A stretch of 64,000 bases of DNA from Lamellibrachia columna (lineage: Eukaryota; Annelida; Polychaeta; Sabellida; Siboglinidae): NCBI GenBank assembly GCA_963662155.1, contig OY759262.1, positions 57,764,207 to 57,828,206 of the forward strand, read 5' to 3'. The first letter of the stretch is position 1; the number at the start of each line of letters is the position of its first letter. Made by a program: the position numbers and the translations under genes. Under the pieces are notes generated by a model. The model was not told the origin of the DNA and ran no database searches. It saw nothing but the letters and a program-made list of their open reading frames with translations. Below, piece after piece: positions 1 to 29,944 of this stretch.

Positions 1-9640
<9,640 letters not shown>

Positions 9641-9659
9641 ATTGCATTTACATGAGAAA

Positions 9660-10195
9660 TACTATTTCAGAGACACCACAGAAAGTATACTGCAAATGGC
9701 ATCAGTTAGGCTATCACAATTATACAAGAAAGTTTATTGCACTGACATAAGAATGCCTATCACAGACAGACACCAGACAGTATGTCACATGAAAGCCTAT
9801 CGCAGTGACACCATTGAATACGTCATAATGACACAACAAATAATGATACCAGAGAGCATTTCGCAATGTCAAAAAGAGCCTATCACAATGACACCAGAAA
9901 GTATGTTGCAATGTCACTTTCACAAGAAAGCCTACCGCAATGACACCAGAAAGTTTGTTGCAATGTCACAAGACTATCACAATGACACCATAGAGTATGT
10001 GGCAACGTCACAAGAAATCCTATCGCAATAACACTAGAGAGTTGCAACAAGAAAGCCTACAGCAATTATACTAGAAAGTAGATTGTTATGTGACAATAAA
10101 GCCTATCACAATGACACCAGAAAGTATTTCACAATGTTACAAGAAAGCCTACTGCAATGACACTAGACAGTATTTTGGAATGACACAGGCCACAG
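9660..10195 (+). repeat. Degenerate minisatellite, period about 46 bp
   Basis: Units read roughly as cacaagaaagcctatc, then gcaatgacaccagaaag, then tatttcacaatgt. About ten diverged copies are present. The array ends in a unique tail (ttttggaatgacacaggcc) that recurs with part of the array at 12206-12336. The plus-strand open frame through it (9612-10031) is a by-product of few stops and resembles no known protein. Confidence 0.85.
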
Positions 10196-10208
10196 GAATG
10201 GCCAACCA

Positions 10209-10292
10209 GGAACATAGTAAATAAAAAGTGTTTTATAGCCAGAAAAACAAGGAACATAGTAAATAAAAAGTGTTTTATAGCCAGAAAAACAA
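10209..10292 (+). repeat. 42-bp tandem duplication
   Basis: Two exact 42-bp copies, each beginning ggaacatagtaaataaaaag, lie at 10209-10250 and 10251-10292, directly after the 46-bp array. The related copy near 12306 has this unit once, so the duplication is later than the split of the two loci. Confidence 0.95.
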
Positions 10293-18861
<8,569 letters not shown>

Positions 18862-20400
18862 GTACGGAGTCCTAGCCGGGTCGCTCTCCCCGACCCTTGA
18901 GGCTAGATCGCCCTTAGTCGAGGCGTAAACACCGAATCCCTCCAGTATGTAATCCGTATGGGCAGCAGCGTGACACGCCAAACAATCGGCGAGCCGCTGG
19001 CGTCAAGATCCTGTAAAAATGTCAAAGCTGCTGTTGAGCGTTCGTGTACTTGGAGCCAGCGCCGTTAACACGGGCCCGCTATAGCTGCCGGAGCCTGTAT
19101 CCGCCGAGCTGCGAGTGGCTTCCACCGGCGCATCAAGTGTCAATCACTCGCCCGTTACTATAGACGAATATAATGTACGAGCTGTCACATTCGCTCGGTC
19201 TCGCTTACGGCATAAATAAAGGCGCCCGGTGCGTCCAGCGAGCGTCGTAGTGTGGCGCCGCGCAGCGCCAAATGTTGACCTGGTGGTGGTATAAATGATG
19301 ACGCACCAATGAATGATCTTACTCTAGTAGTAGCTGTAGTAACAAGCCTATTCCAACGTTACGCATTTCACGGTAGAAGTCACACGAACGCGTAGCACCG
19401 TTTCTCGGCTAAGTCCGTCCCGCAACAGCGTCCAGTGAATAGTAACACTGAACTTAGCGTTCTGCTGCGTTGCCTTTGATAGAACTCGCCGCGATGAGCC
19501 GGTATAAATTTCAGTGCACGGTTACAGACACGAACTCTCCGTGTACGCTTCACTGACCACGCCCAGTCAGCTACGCCTCCACGATGTCTCCGTCGCCGTT
19601 GTTCGTGACCAGGTGTAGCGTGTCGCTAAACTAGCAGGTAGAGTGTGTGCATGAAAGCGCACGTAACGTCCTATCTGGTACAACGGCTTTGCGAGTTGTC
19701 AAATATGACATACGACGCCGCTTTGTATAGGTCTAACACGCGCGGGACGATGACGAAGCACAGAACGATGCTGAACGGTGACCGCGCACGACGGGACCTC
19801 AACCACGCGACGTTCTCGTAGCTACGGTCGGTTTGGCCCGCAGTGCAGTTATGCGCCGTTCTGTTATGCCACACTGCAAGAACTAAGTTGGTTGGGATGA
19901 CTCCCCGAGCAAACGTCGATTTGTTTGATTATGCTAAACATAGAAGGCGCGTCGAAGGAAGTGGGTCGCCCCGCCCAGTCGCCGAAGTCCCGCCCACCGC
20001 TATTGATCGGCCTCCACGAACGCTGACAGCGCCTCAGCCAATCGGCGCAGTGCAATATTGCTTGCCGCGTAAATTCGAGTGGCCGACGGTCCAGTTGGTC
20101 TCATTCACTCGACGGGCGTAGCGGGTGTCCGGAAGAGAGCACTGACGACCAGAGATCGACAGCTAAAGCGCTTTCAAGTCAGCCGATGTTCTTTCTCGGT
20201 CGCCAGCCGCGAGCATGTCGCCGACTCGGCTAGAAATAATCGCTTCTTCCCCGATTCGCGTTGCTGAATTCCAGCTTTTTAATTTCGTGTCGCGCAGCAT
20301 CACTCTTTAATCAGAACACCGTCGGCGCAACCACATCCACGAACAGAACAACCGACTCAGCCCAATCGCGACCTTTAGCGAAAGTAATAATACGTTAATG
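18862..20400 (-). promoter_or_regulatory. CpG-rich Meis 5' region (5'UTR and promoter)
   Basis: About 1.5 kb upstream of the Meis start codon, complex and rich in CpG. It must contain the 5'UTR and probably the start of transcription, though the exact site cannot be placed. On the opposite strand three TATA-like motifs occur (ataaataaagg near 19213, tataaatg at 19290, tataaattt at 19503), which could drive divergent transcription. Confidence 0.5.
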
Positions 20401-23400
20401 ATGGGTTTTTCGCCGCTTGTTCGTGTCAGCGTGCTATTAGGCAGCTTTGATATGTTTAACTCGACTGATTATCACTGTAATTATTTTACGCGTCTCTAGT
20501 TTCAGATGCCTTTTCGCCGCCTCCGTTTGTGGATGTTCTTTCAGCCGTTGATAAATTCCGTACCCTAAAAGCGAGATTATTTTTCTAATTACAAGTCTTT
20601 CGCGTGAAACTCCCGCCTGGCCAACCATGCGCGCTCTAAATTTAGATAACACAAAAAAAGAAAGCGCGTGATTGAAGTATATTACACATTTTGTTCGCAT
20701 AACATCTATCATATCTATTTAGTTGCATCTAAACATATGCAATTATGGGGCTGGAACAAGACAATTCATACAAGTGTCATTCATTGCACGGATATAAGAT
20801 TAATTATCTTGTCATAATTATGTCAACACCTGTTTGTTACTAGGATCTGTGTAAACGTCGATCATATCTCCCTATTGGTATTTTTATTTTTTTTGGTAGA
20901 TTATATTTTTGCATAGTATTGGTTCGAGATAATAACACATAACTTACAGTATTCTTACCAACGGTAAATACGTGACATCGTATTGTTTATTACGCCCTAC
21001 ACATGTCATAATTACACCGATGTAAATAAAACGATATCTTGTGTTTACGTTATGCTCTCGTACGGTGGATGTTACCGCATGTTTACACTGACATGTGCGT
21101 CCAGTCGGCCAGGTGGAGCTGCAACCGTTGTCAGTGCTACGTTATCAGCAGACAACCTGGTCTGGTCGATGTAACATCGCCGTTTGTTCATATTTTCTCG
21201 CAATACATGCGACACTCGGGAGCTGGGGCCTCAGCTGTTACGTAGGCGGGTGCAATTAGATAATTAGTGACAGCTGATGCGAGACAGGCATCGCCGTCTG
21301 ACCTAATTAACGTCGGATTAATTACTACTCATTAGGCGGTCGCGGCGCGCATGTTTAGGTGGACTCTGGTCTCTAACATTTAAACTGGCGTTTTTATTAA
21401 TTGCTGGACACTGTGATTTCTCCGATTGGGTCCGCCAGGGGGTCTCGAAATTACACGCACAATTACCCCAGTTGTTTATTTACACACCGTCGTTCACTGT
21501 ACGACTCCCAATGGCCAGCCGAAGACGACGTTTATGAGACGTTATGCAGGCATCGAGCAAAAATTGTGTAGACATAAACAATAATACCAGGCCCGATTAA
21601 AACGGATGGTGTTTATTTATACAAAGCGTGACGATTTACTTTAGAAAGTTGTCTAATTAGGCGGTTACGAGTGAACGCATATTTACTCATTTGTACGTGT
21701 TCGTAAAAAACCTGCCATGCCTTCATCGGAATATGTCGACTTTTAAGGTTAATGTTGATAGCATTTGCGTTATTCAATATTGCTACTGTCAAAATGCGCC
21801 GTCAAATTTTAATAAACACTACTGCATACATACAAGCGTTCGAATAAGGACGCGAACGTAGCATAGATATCATTTAGGACCGGTAATGTATGTTACACGT
21901 GTGCCTTTGAAATAGTGCAGTGGAACATGTTTTGCAAACTATTGGGTCAGTGCCACAAAAGCAGTGTAAATCACCAGAATGCACCAGGAAGAGGCGAATA
22001 ACCAGGAAGCAACACAAAGTTGCCAATTTTTATACTATTTTGTATACATTGTGACATTGTATGAAACATGTGACACAATTCCTTTGGCAACATGAACGTA
22101 AGGAAGTAACACATTGTTGCCAATTGCGTATACTATTTTTGACACATAAATATTATTTATAATGTGTCAAAAGTAATATACACAATTGCAACAATGTGTT
22201 GTATATTACACACTCAACTCATGTACGCCTTGTGGAGAATATATTATTATAACGCTAATAAACGACTTCGCTTTCTGCTAGACATCAGCGGCAGACAAAT
22301 ATAGTCCAAAATGGCTTGTATCAATATGTATGCAGTGCACCCGTTTAGCAACTTTAACTTGGCTTAAACGTGCAACAAAAGTGTGCTTGTCTGCTCTTCT
22401 ATAGCACAAACTGTATTAAATTCTAACATCTTAACCGCTCAAATGTGTTCAATAAACCACAAAGTTTTAACATGATGTGAACGTTATTCGTTATTTAGTG
22501 TGGATGATTCGCTCCCGAACATTGTGTTTACATTTCATGCTCAGCGGAAAGGTCAATATTCATAAACATAAAACCGTCAAATTAGGTTAAACATTGTTGT
22601 TCACCAAAATACATTTGAGTGGTCGCGAATATAGATAGATTATACGATATTATTATAACATGATTCAACAGATCAGACCGTGTAAGTCACGCAAAATGAC
22701 AAAAGTTGGAGGATATACAAAACGCAAACATTGCAAACGGATGCGTTTCGGGCAATTTTCCTGATTATTCGTTGTGTGTCGTCGATGATCAACGTTAATG
22801 ACGGGTCTGTCCGTCAACACTGACGCCGTACAAGCGACGAGTCTCGCCCGCGCCTGCAGCTGTCCGCGCCGCCAAATAAAACGACGCGGTTTGAGTGTAT
22901 TGTAGCAATTAATTATGGGACATGTTATCGTTTGCCAACAGGCCCTCTGCCTGCGGCATCGATTATGCATCATTTGGATTTTTTTCATTTACGATTGCGC
23001 TAAGCTGTTCAATACAAACCCCCACCAGTAAAGGCGAATATTTTATACAGTATAGTTGGACCGCGGACCCGGTTTCTTTGGCCGGTGCGGTTTCAGACCC
23101 GAACGCAGCGCTGCGGTCGCTCGGCCGTTGTGCTTGGCAGGTCGGCTTAGGGTGTTGACTGTCTTTAATGCAGATTGACACAAGTATAACTAGACAGAGA
23201 TAGAACACACGCAGGTCGCTATGTACGCGGCGTTTATCTGTATGTGGCGGGCTTCACGTACAACGTCCGTCTAGACGCCCTTTCTTGCTCGGCGTTTTGA
23301 TAGATCTCCGCCAGATTGTTCGTTTAACTGGACACGACTAGTTGACACGTTCACAGTCGCTGTGGTCACTCACTGAGCATGGACAAGGCCCGGCCAGTGT

Positions 23401-23690
23401 TCGCGCATGCTGGTCTATACTATACAACGAAACGTAGTATACTAATAGCGTATTTCAATTAAAATAAACTTTTAGGTTTTAGCTAAGATAATTCAAACCC
23501 CAAATCATGCATGTTTTTACCATTAATACTTTTATTAAAAACTAACAGGTGTTTTGATATTTCAGGATGATTAACGTGCACATAATAAATTGTCTTTTAC
23601 CACAGCATTTTATATCAATGTAACATTTAATAAACGCATAGCTTCTGGTGGGTTTGTGACATATGTGGACTCTGACAACGAACACACATA
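20400..23690. other. Upstream flank of Meis with candidate regulatory DNA
   Basis: No gene recognised. The part at 20980-21560 is complex, CpG-bearing and dense in AT-core sites (taattagtga, cctaattaac, ggattaatta), with a Meis-type TGACAG at 21268-21273 and a fork-head-like tgtttatttac near 21472. A hairpin lies at 22107-22203 and a copy of a dispersed repeat at about 22420-22600. Positions 22780-23400 are again CpG-rich. Confidence 0.4.
22107..22203. repeat. Imperfect inverted repeat (hairpin)
   Basis: Arms begin gtaacacattgttgccaatt and end with acaattgcaacaatgtgttg, with inner atttttgacaca against tgtgtcaaaagt around an AT-rich loop. Arms are about 40 bp each. It is probably a small foldback element or the remnant of one. 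No coding frame. Confidence 0.75.
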
Positions 23691-24256
23691 CACAGTGCAC
23701 TCCGCTTAACAGAATCACGGATAACAGATTCAATCGTTTAGTAGAATCAAAATGGCTGGAAAGGAATAATTCTTTATTCTGGCTGTGTTAAAATGCGCCG
23801 CTCAACAGAATCACGGTTAGTATAATCAGATACACAATAAACGATATAATTTATAACGCGAGATAAAAGGGTTTCCTTAAAAAAAGAAGGCTTTCCTAGA
23901 AAACCCAAGGTTTTTTTTACAATATATCAGTATACTTGATGCTAAGAACGATACATTACAAAGGTAAAACAGTAAAGGTTACACAAATTGTAATATTATT
24001 GACTTGCAGCCATTGCAAGCCCTCATGTGTTTTGTGTTACTAAGTTGCGACTTTTATATGTCTTTATCGGAAGAGAATAAAAAATTCGAATTTTCGTAGC
24101 TGCTATGCAATAATTTTAGTATGAAAAAAATAAAACACGTTTGTTTTACGTAGGCCCCTACATTCAATTCAATATAATTCTGAATCAATTGTTTCGGAAA
24201 TTCGCTTAAGAGTTTCAACCGCTTAAGAGAATCGAATCGTTGAGCGGAGTCCATTG
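23691..24256. mobile_element. pogo/Tigger-like MITE with TA target sites
   Basis: 566 bp flanked by TA on both sides (23689-23690 and 24257-24258). Left end cacagtgcactccgcttaac, right end (reversed) caatggactccgctcaacga. Both carry the actccgct(t/c)aac plus gattc motif typical of pogo-class Tc1/mariner ends. An inner copy of the motif (ccgctcaacagaatcacgg) lies near 23800. No transposase frame, so it is non-autonomous. Confidence 0.75.
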
Positions 24257-24433
24257 TACGTCTTGTTACATCAACTCGGTAGAATATAAATATACGAAAC
24301 CATGAGGAATAACAAAGTTGTTAACACTTGTGCGGCGTGAATGTTGTTTACATACGTGCCCGCCTCCCTGCCGATGTTGGACAAACTGCAGATCATTACT
24401 ATAATTATGTAAAGTATCCTTAATATTAAAATT

Positions 24434-24616
24434 TCCATGTTGATTTTTAAAAACAGAATTGTAGGATTTTACGACAATGCCCTGCAAGTCGGTGATACTA
24501 CGAATATCAAAGTGTACAGGTTTATTTTTTATTAAAATCGAATTCGCAGTATCACCGACCTGCAGGGGCGTTGTCGTTAAATCCTACAAGTTTGGTTTTG
24601 AACAAAATCAACATGG
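24434..24616. mobile_element. Hairpin element next to a minisatellite
   Basis: Inverted arms of about 70 bp: ccatgttgattttt through tgtaggatttt, gacaatgccctgcaagtcgg, tgatacta; then, inverted, agtatcaccgacctgcaggg through aaatcctaca and aaaatcaacatgg. Spacer about 40 bp. No coding frame. The 53-bp array starts at once after the right arm. Confidence 0.8.
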
Positions 24617-25200
24617 ACATGGTCCTCACCATATTCTGTCTAAGTACACCAGGGTTCCTTCCGTCATTGACATGGTCCTCACCAGATTCTGTCTAAGTAC
24701 ACCAGGGTTCCTTCCGTCGTTGACATGGTCCTCACCAGATTTTGTCTAAGTACACCAGGGTTCTTTCCGTCATTGACATGGTCCTCACCAGATTCTGTCT
24801 CCGTACACCAGGGTTCCTTCCGTCATTGACATGGTCCTCACCAGAGTCTGTCTCCGTATACCAGGGTTCCTTCCGTCATTGACATGGACCTCGCCAGCTT
24901 CTGTCTCCGTACACCAGGGTTCCTTCCGTCATTGACATGGACCTCGCCAGATTCTGTCTCCGTACACCAGGGTTCCTTCCGTCACTGACATGGTCCTCAC
25001 CAGATTCTGTCTCCGTACACCAGGGTTCCTTCCGTCATTGACATGGTCCTCACCAGAGTCTGTCTCCGTACACCAGGGTTCCTTCCGTCATTGACATGGT
25101 CCTCACCAGAGTCTGTCTCCGTACACCAGGGTTCCTTCCGTCATTGACATGGTCCTCACCAGAGTCTGTCTCCGTACACCACAGATCCTTCCGTCACTGA
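24613..25200 (+). repeat. 53-bp minisatellite, about 11 copies
   Basis: Units read tgacatggtcctcaccagat, tctgtctccgtacaccaggg, ttccttccgtcat. The first units have ctaag where later ones have ctccg, showing spread of a variant. Period 53 is not a multiple of three, so it does not encode a repeat protein. Confidence 0.97.
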
Positions 25201-25690
25201 CGCGTGATTACGCTGCCAACCAGCAACTGGAAATTAAAATCTGTGCTCAGCAAAGGTGTCGTAATGTGGCTGCAAATGTGCACTTTTTCCTGTTCATAAC
25301 AATAGATATGAACAGGAAAAAGAGCACATTGTATACCAACTCCTGGAAGAGGTGCCGTGTCATGATCGCTGAAACTTTTTTCGTATGACATGAAGCCGGA
25401 AGTAAAAAAATTATCTGTCCACAATTCACATTTAGATATAATAGCTCCTGTTTTCTAATGTACGGCGACGACAGCGCCCCTGACTGCAAACAGGAATAAC
25501 AACATGAACCGACTTGGCCCGAGTCAATAGATAAGCATCGCAGTTGTCTGTGCAACTGGGCTTCGGAGCATCTCGCAGGCTGCTCAAATAAATTATTTTC
25601 AATCATGCTTTTGGGAAATAGCCAAAATCTATCGAAAGCGGCATTATATACTGTTTGTTTGTATAATGTATAGCCTATAGGCATTTGATC
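25201..25690. repeat. Dispersed repeat copy with small palindrome
   Basis: Begins with accagcaactggaaattaa and includes the inverted repeat gtgcactttttcctgttcat against atgaacaggaaaaagagcac (25278-25329). Similar stretches occur near 27440-27570 and, starting ccaaccagcaactagaaaat, at 39677-39840. Probably a MITE family. Limits uncertain. Confidence 0.5.
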
Positions 25691-26711
25691 ATAATTCAGA
25701 TCCTACAGTATGGTTAGGACTTATTACAAAGCAACTTGCTATAACCATAATTATATTGCATGTGTAGAGGCCTACACGGAAAACCATGCAGGAAGAATTC
25801 TGCAGTTTCGTTGATATGAAACAACAGTCGCTGCTACGAATGCCCTAGGATATGTGCGTGCTTGCGTGCGCGCGCACGTGCGAGTGTGTGCACGGTACAT
25901 CCTACACTTGTTATAATTAATTAATTAAGTGTGTTAAATAAATTTAAAAAAAATTGTATTGTGTTAGATCTTATTGAATCATTGAATTTAATGTACTGGT
26001 GTTTGATTTATTCGTAAGATAAATACTTGAGCTGTATTAGTGTATATGCCTGTGCTAGTCCCGACAAAATGTTTACACGTTTTTGCGAACACCATCGATA
26101 GTGTCCAGTTTATGACGTACAGAAGAACGACGTCGCGCGAAATGCAAAGTCGTGTACTTTACCCAAAGCTAGATAGAACAAACTGTCAAATGATTGTGTT
26201 AATGCTAGTAGTGTGAGTATGTTTAAAAATTAAATTGACAGATATCTGATAAGGGCGGGTTATATATAGATGATAAAATGGTTGGAACCTCGATAAGCCA
26301 ATGGCTTCCTTGTCCACTTGCCATCTGGAACGTATAGTTTTGGATGGCAATCTTGTTAAATCGTGTTAATTTAGAAACGTGAGAAAGACACAGAAGATTT
26401 GGAAGACATTCTACGAAAGTGTTGTATGAACTCTACGGACTGCCTAGTCCGGGGCAACATTATGTGCACGCAATCCCACAGCCTGTCCACGGGAAACTGT
26501 AACAGTTCAAGTCAATACACGGCAGCTGAGTGTTGTCGTTGGTGAGTAGTATTTCGGTTGTTTTCTTATTAATCACAGTAAACGGCTCGTCCCGGGTCCA
26601 GCTATAGACGACTCCTAAAGTGGTGACAGAAGTAGACTACGACACCTGCCTCTGAGCAGATAATACGGTCTCTCTCACCGTACTCGAGCTTCTAACATAC
26701 ACATACACACA
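25691..26711. other. Intergenic DNA with a LINE 3' tail
   Basis: No gene recognised. Positions about 26282-26375 match the 3' end of the LINE at 49.9-51.0 kb (gataagccaatggcttcctt, gtccacttgccatctgg, ggatggcaatcttgttaaat), so this is a heavily 5'-truncated insertion of the same family. Confidence 0.6.
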
Positions 26712-27112
26712 CAGGGGAGGGATACACGGGGGGGTACACGGGGTGAAACACGGGGGGGGGCTACACGGGAGGAAAATACACATGTGGAGGGTAATACACT
26801 GGTAGGGCAATACACGGGGAGGGTAATACACAGGGAAAGGAATACACGGGAATTGGAATACACGGGGAGGGCAATACACATGGAAAGGAATACACGGGGA
26901 TTGGAATACACGGGGAGGGCAATACACATGGAAAGGAATACACGAGGAGAGCAATACACGGGAATTGGAATACACGGGGAGGGCAATACACATGGAAAGG
27001 AATACACGGGGAGGAGAATACACGGGGATTGGAATACACGGGGAGGGCAATACACATGGAAAGGAATACGCGGGGAGGAGAATACACGAGGAGGGCAATA
27101 CACGGGTATTGT
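26712..27112 (+). repeat. Minisatellite of 15-17 bp units
   Basis: Alternating units of the type aatacacggggaggg(c) and aatacacatggaaagg. Several long open frames on both strands across this block are artefacts of the repeat. Confidence 0.95.
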
Positions 27113-27115
27113 ACA

Positions 27116-27175
<60 letters not shown>

Positions 27176-27177
27176 CA
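27113..27177 (+). repeat. (ACGC)n then (AC)n microsatellite
   Basis: About 12 ACGC units run into a short AC tract. The same tetramer plus dinucleotide pairing recurs at 37.8 kb and 39.4 kb in the complementary sense (GTGC with GT). Confidence 0.97.
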
Positions 27178-28739
27178 AAAGTAGAACATATAAGGATTAT
27201 GATTAATGGACTGTGACAAAAAGAATATAGCTATACTTGTGTATTGGCTACGTCATTGTGAGGTGCTCGTTTGGCGGGGGTAGGCCCTATAGCTTTCATA
27301 GGCATAAAGGATTTTGAAAACGAAATTATTAATAATCCTCGATCCACCCGTAAAGGAACACGTTTAATTCAGCTACATTACTCCCGTTCATTGTTCAGTA
27401 TCTTGATAGCCGTGTATAGTTTAAACACATACATGTTTCGTATGCGTAACACTGAGGCACGGACAGATCATTATTTTACTTCCGCGTTCATCACCTACGA
27501 ACAAAGTGCCAGTGATTTTGAGACGGTACCCCTTCGGGGGTTTGTGTACCCTGAAAAATGTCCGTATTAGGAAAAGGCACACTTGAAGACTGCGACACAT
27601 GTGCTGCGCACGTGTTTACATTCCTAGCGGCTGACGATTTGACGAAAAAGCCACTGCGTGTCGGTTATAATGCGAAAATAGAAGTGTAAGCCTACATGTG
27701 TTTTTTATTAAGACCGAACCGTAATGTTGCTCACTTTAATTTTAGCATTAGTTTCAATGGGATAACAACTGTAGGCTTCCACCAGGCGTTGGGGTAAAAG
27801 TAGCCATCGTCAATCCACACGCCATATTACGTGTATGATAAGCTGCTGTGATCTATTTCCTTCACCAAACCAGACCATGTTAACCTATTTCTCGCAACGT
27901 CCTGTTTTCGCGGCAAGCAACCGAAAACACCATTTTGTCATGCGGTCGTTGCCCTGTGGCTGTTCGTCAGAACGAGGGCGTTCTTGGGGTCTTGCGTCAG
28001 AAGGGGACATCGTTCCTGCCCAAGGCCTACGACCACCGCGGGACGCCAGTCGTGGCGCAACCGCGGCTAACGAGCAAACACGCGGGGCGTGCTATCTTCG
28101 ATGTTCCGTCTTGTCGTTTTATCTCGTTTTATCGACGGTTTCGTTCGTTAGCCACGGCATTTCCCTGTGCGATGCCATCTCCGCCGGCGTCCCCGAGGGT
28201 ACCCGGCGAGCGGCAGCGTGACGGCGTCTCCCTCCTTCCTGCGGGGCTCGACTAACAAGCGACTCGTCTGTCGCCACTCCTGTCTCTGTCACTCGCGCCA
28301 ACGCAGAAATCTGGCGTCTGCGTCAATCTGCACAATTGGGCCGAAATGGCATAAAAACCGTAGTCTATGAGTATTACCATCAGCATAACTCGCGGTAATT
28401 GTTAAAGTTCGCAAGACAATCTGCATGTCTGATGCCAGCTGCGATTTCAGTGACAAGTATGTTTTTACATCGTCGTCGTCTATAGTGGATAGTTAGAGCA
28501 GAAACGTGCAGGATATTCAATCGTTTTCATTTGTAATATATGTTAATGTTAAAGTATTTTTGTAATCGTTTTACAGGACCACTTACGCGGCAGTATTCAA
28601 TCATATACATCAGTTGAATATAGACACACTGACCCAGGGGTACATTTCATTATACAAAATTGCCCAATTTAAACGCACGTTTTACGTACACAGTCTGGTA
28701 ATTTTACTGTAAAATCAGGTTATGTGGTGTACACTATAT
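27178..28739. other. Intergenic DNA with a CpG-rich island
   Basis: Positions about 27830-28340 are clearly richer in G+C and CpG than the neighbourhood. They carry two overlapping plus-strand open frames (27835-28221 and 27935-28255) that match no family I know. This could be a CpG-island promoter, a first exon, or an unrecognised GC-rich repeat. Confidence 0.4.
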
Positions 28740-29458
28740 CAGCGGTATTTAACCTGGGGGTAATTACCCCCGGGGGTAATGCTGCCTTTTTGGGGGTAAC
28801 GGGAACAGTTTAATTAAGGGAAATTTTAGTAGGTATAATTCAATCATATAATGCGCTCTTGTAGCACGCCACATTAACAATGTGTAAGCAGTGATATAGG
28901 CCTACTGTAAGTTAAGAACGCGTCACGCTCGAACGTGCCAGAAATATCGACACATCCACTGACAGCGCTCAATTACTCTTCCTCTTTCGGTCACCAGCTT
29001 CCGATTTCCGGTCTTCCAGCGTCCCGACCCGTAGTAATGTCACGTGATGATAGTTTCATGCGCCATCTCGATCTTGCTTCAGGTGACGTTAATAAATGTT
29101 TTACTTTGTATAAACGTATAGATGATCGTTTTTGGTCTAACCATACGCATAGGTATTTCGCGTGTTCCAACAATGACACTTACATATATAAATATATATA
29201 ACGATTAAAATATACAAAATATCGTCATCTCCTACAATTAACACCTCAGCTACCGTAAAACCGACGCATATGCCATGGCATCGATACGATTATATAGAAT
29301 GAGCTACACAAAAACACTGTTTGGCGTCGCTTGTATTTAACTGAAAGTACGAATAGCCAATGAATGTATATATGTGCATGCGTGTATCGGAATATTACAC
29401 ATATTTTCAAAACAAAAGAATATAATATTATGTAATGTTTGCGCACACGCAAATGCAA

Positions 29459-29695
29459 ACATGTACATACATGTACATACATGTACATACATGTACATAC
29501 ATGTGCATACATGTACATACGTGTACATACATGTACATACGTGTACATACGTGTACATACATGTACATACATGTACATACATGTACATACATGTACATAC
29601 ATGTACATACATGTACATACATGTACATGCATGTACATACATGTACATGCATGTACATGCATGTACATACATGTACATACATGTACATACAAGTG
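29459..29695. repeat. 10-bp palindromic minisatellite inside the hAT
   Basis: About 24 units of atgtacatac. Because tgtaca and acatgt are their own complements, both strands look alike and both give long Met-Tyr-Val-His-type open frames. Variants acatgc and acgtgt occur. Confidence 0.97.
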
Positions 29696-29944
29696 CATAC
29701 ATACAGTTACTGACAATTCGTATGATTTGAAACGGAAACACATTACAATGGGTTATATTATTATTTTGTGGAATAATTTCCACTCGTGTGTGAGAAGAAC
29801 GTTAACATCTTTAACTGGTGTGCTTATGTTCTACTGGCACGAATGACCCATCACGTTCTTTTCAAAGCAATTTTTTTAAAGTTTGTTGTAATTGTTAGAA
29901 ACTAATTTGTCACTTATTTGTGTTCCCATGCAGATGCGTGAATC

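Noticed and set aside
24613..25200. CRISPR-like array (also 36467-36830 and 56975-58228)
   Set aside because: Units are contiguous with no unique spacers, there are no cas genes, and the genome is animal.
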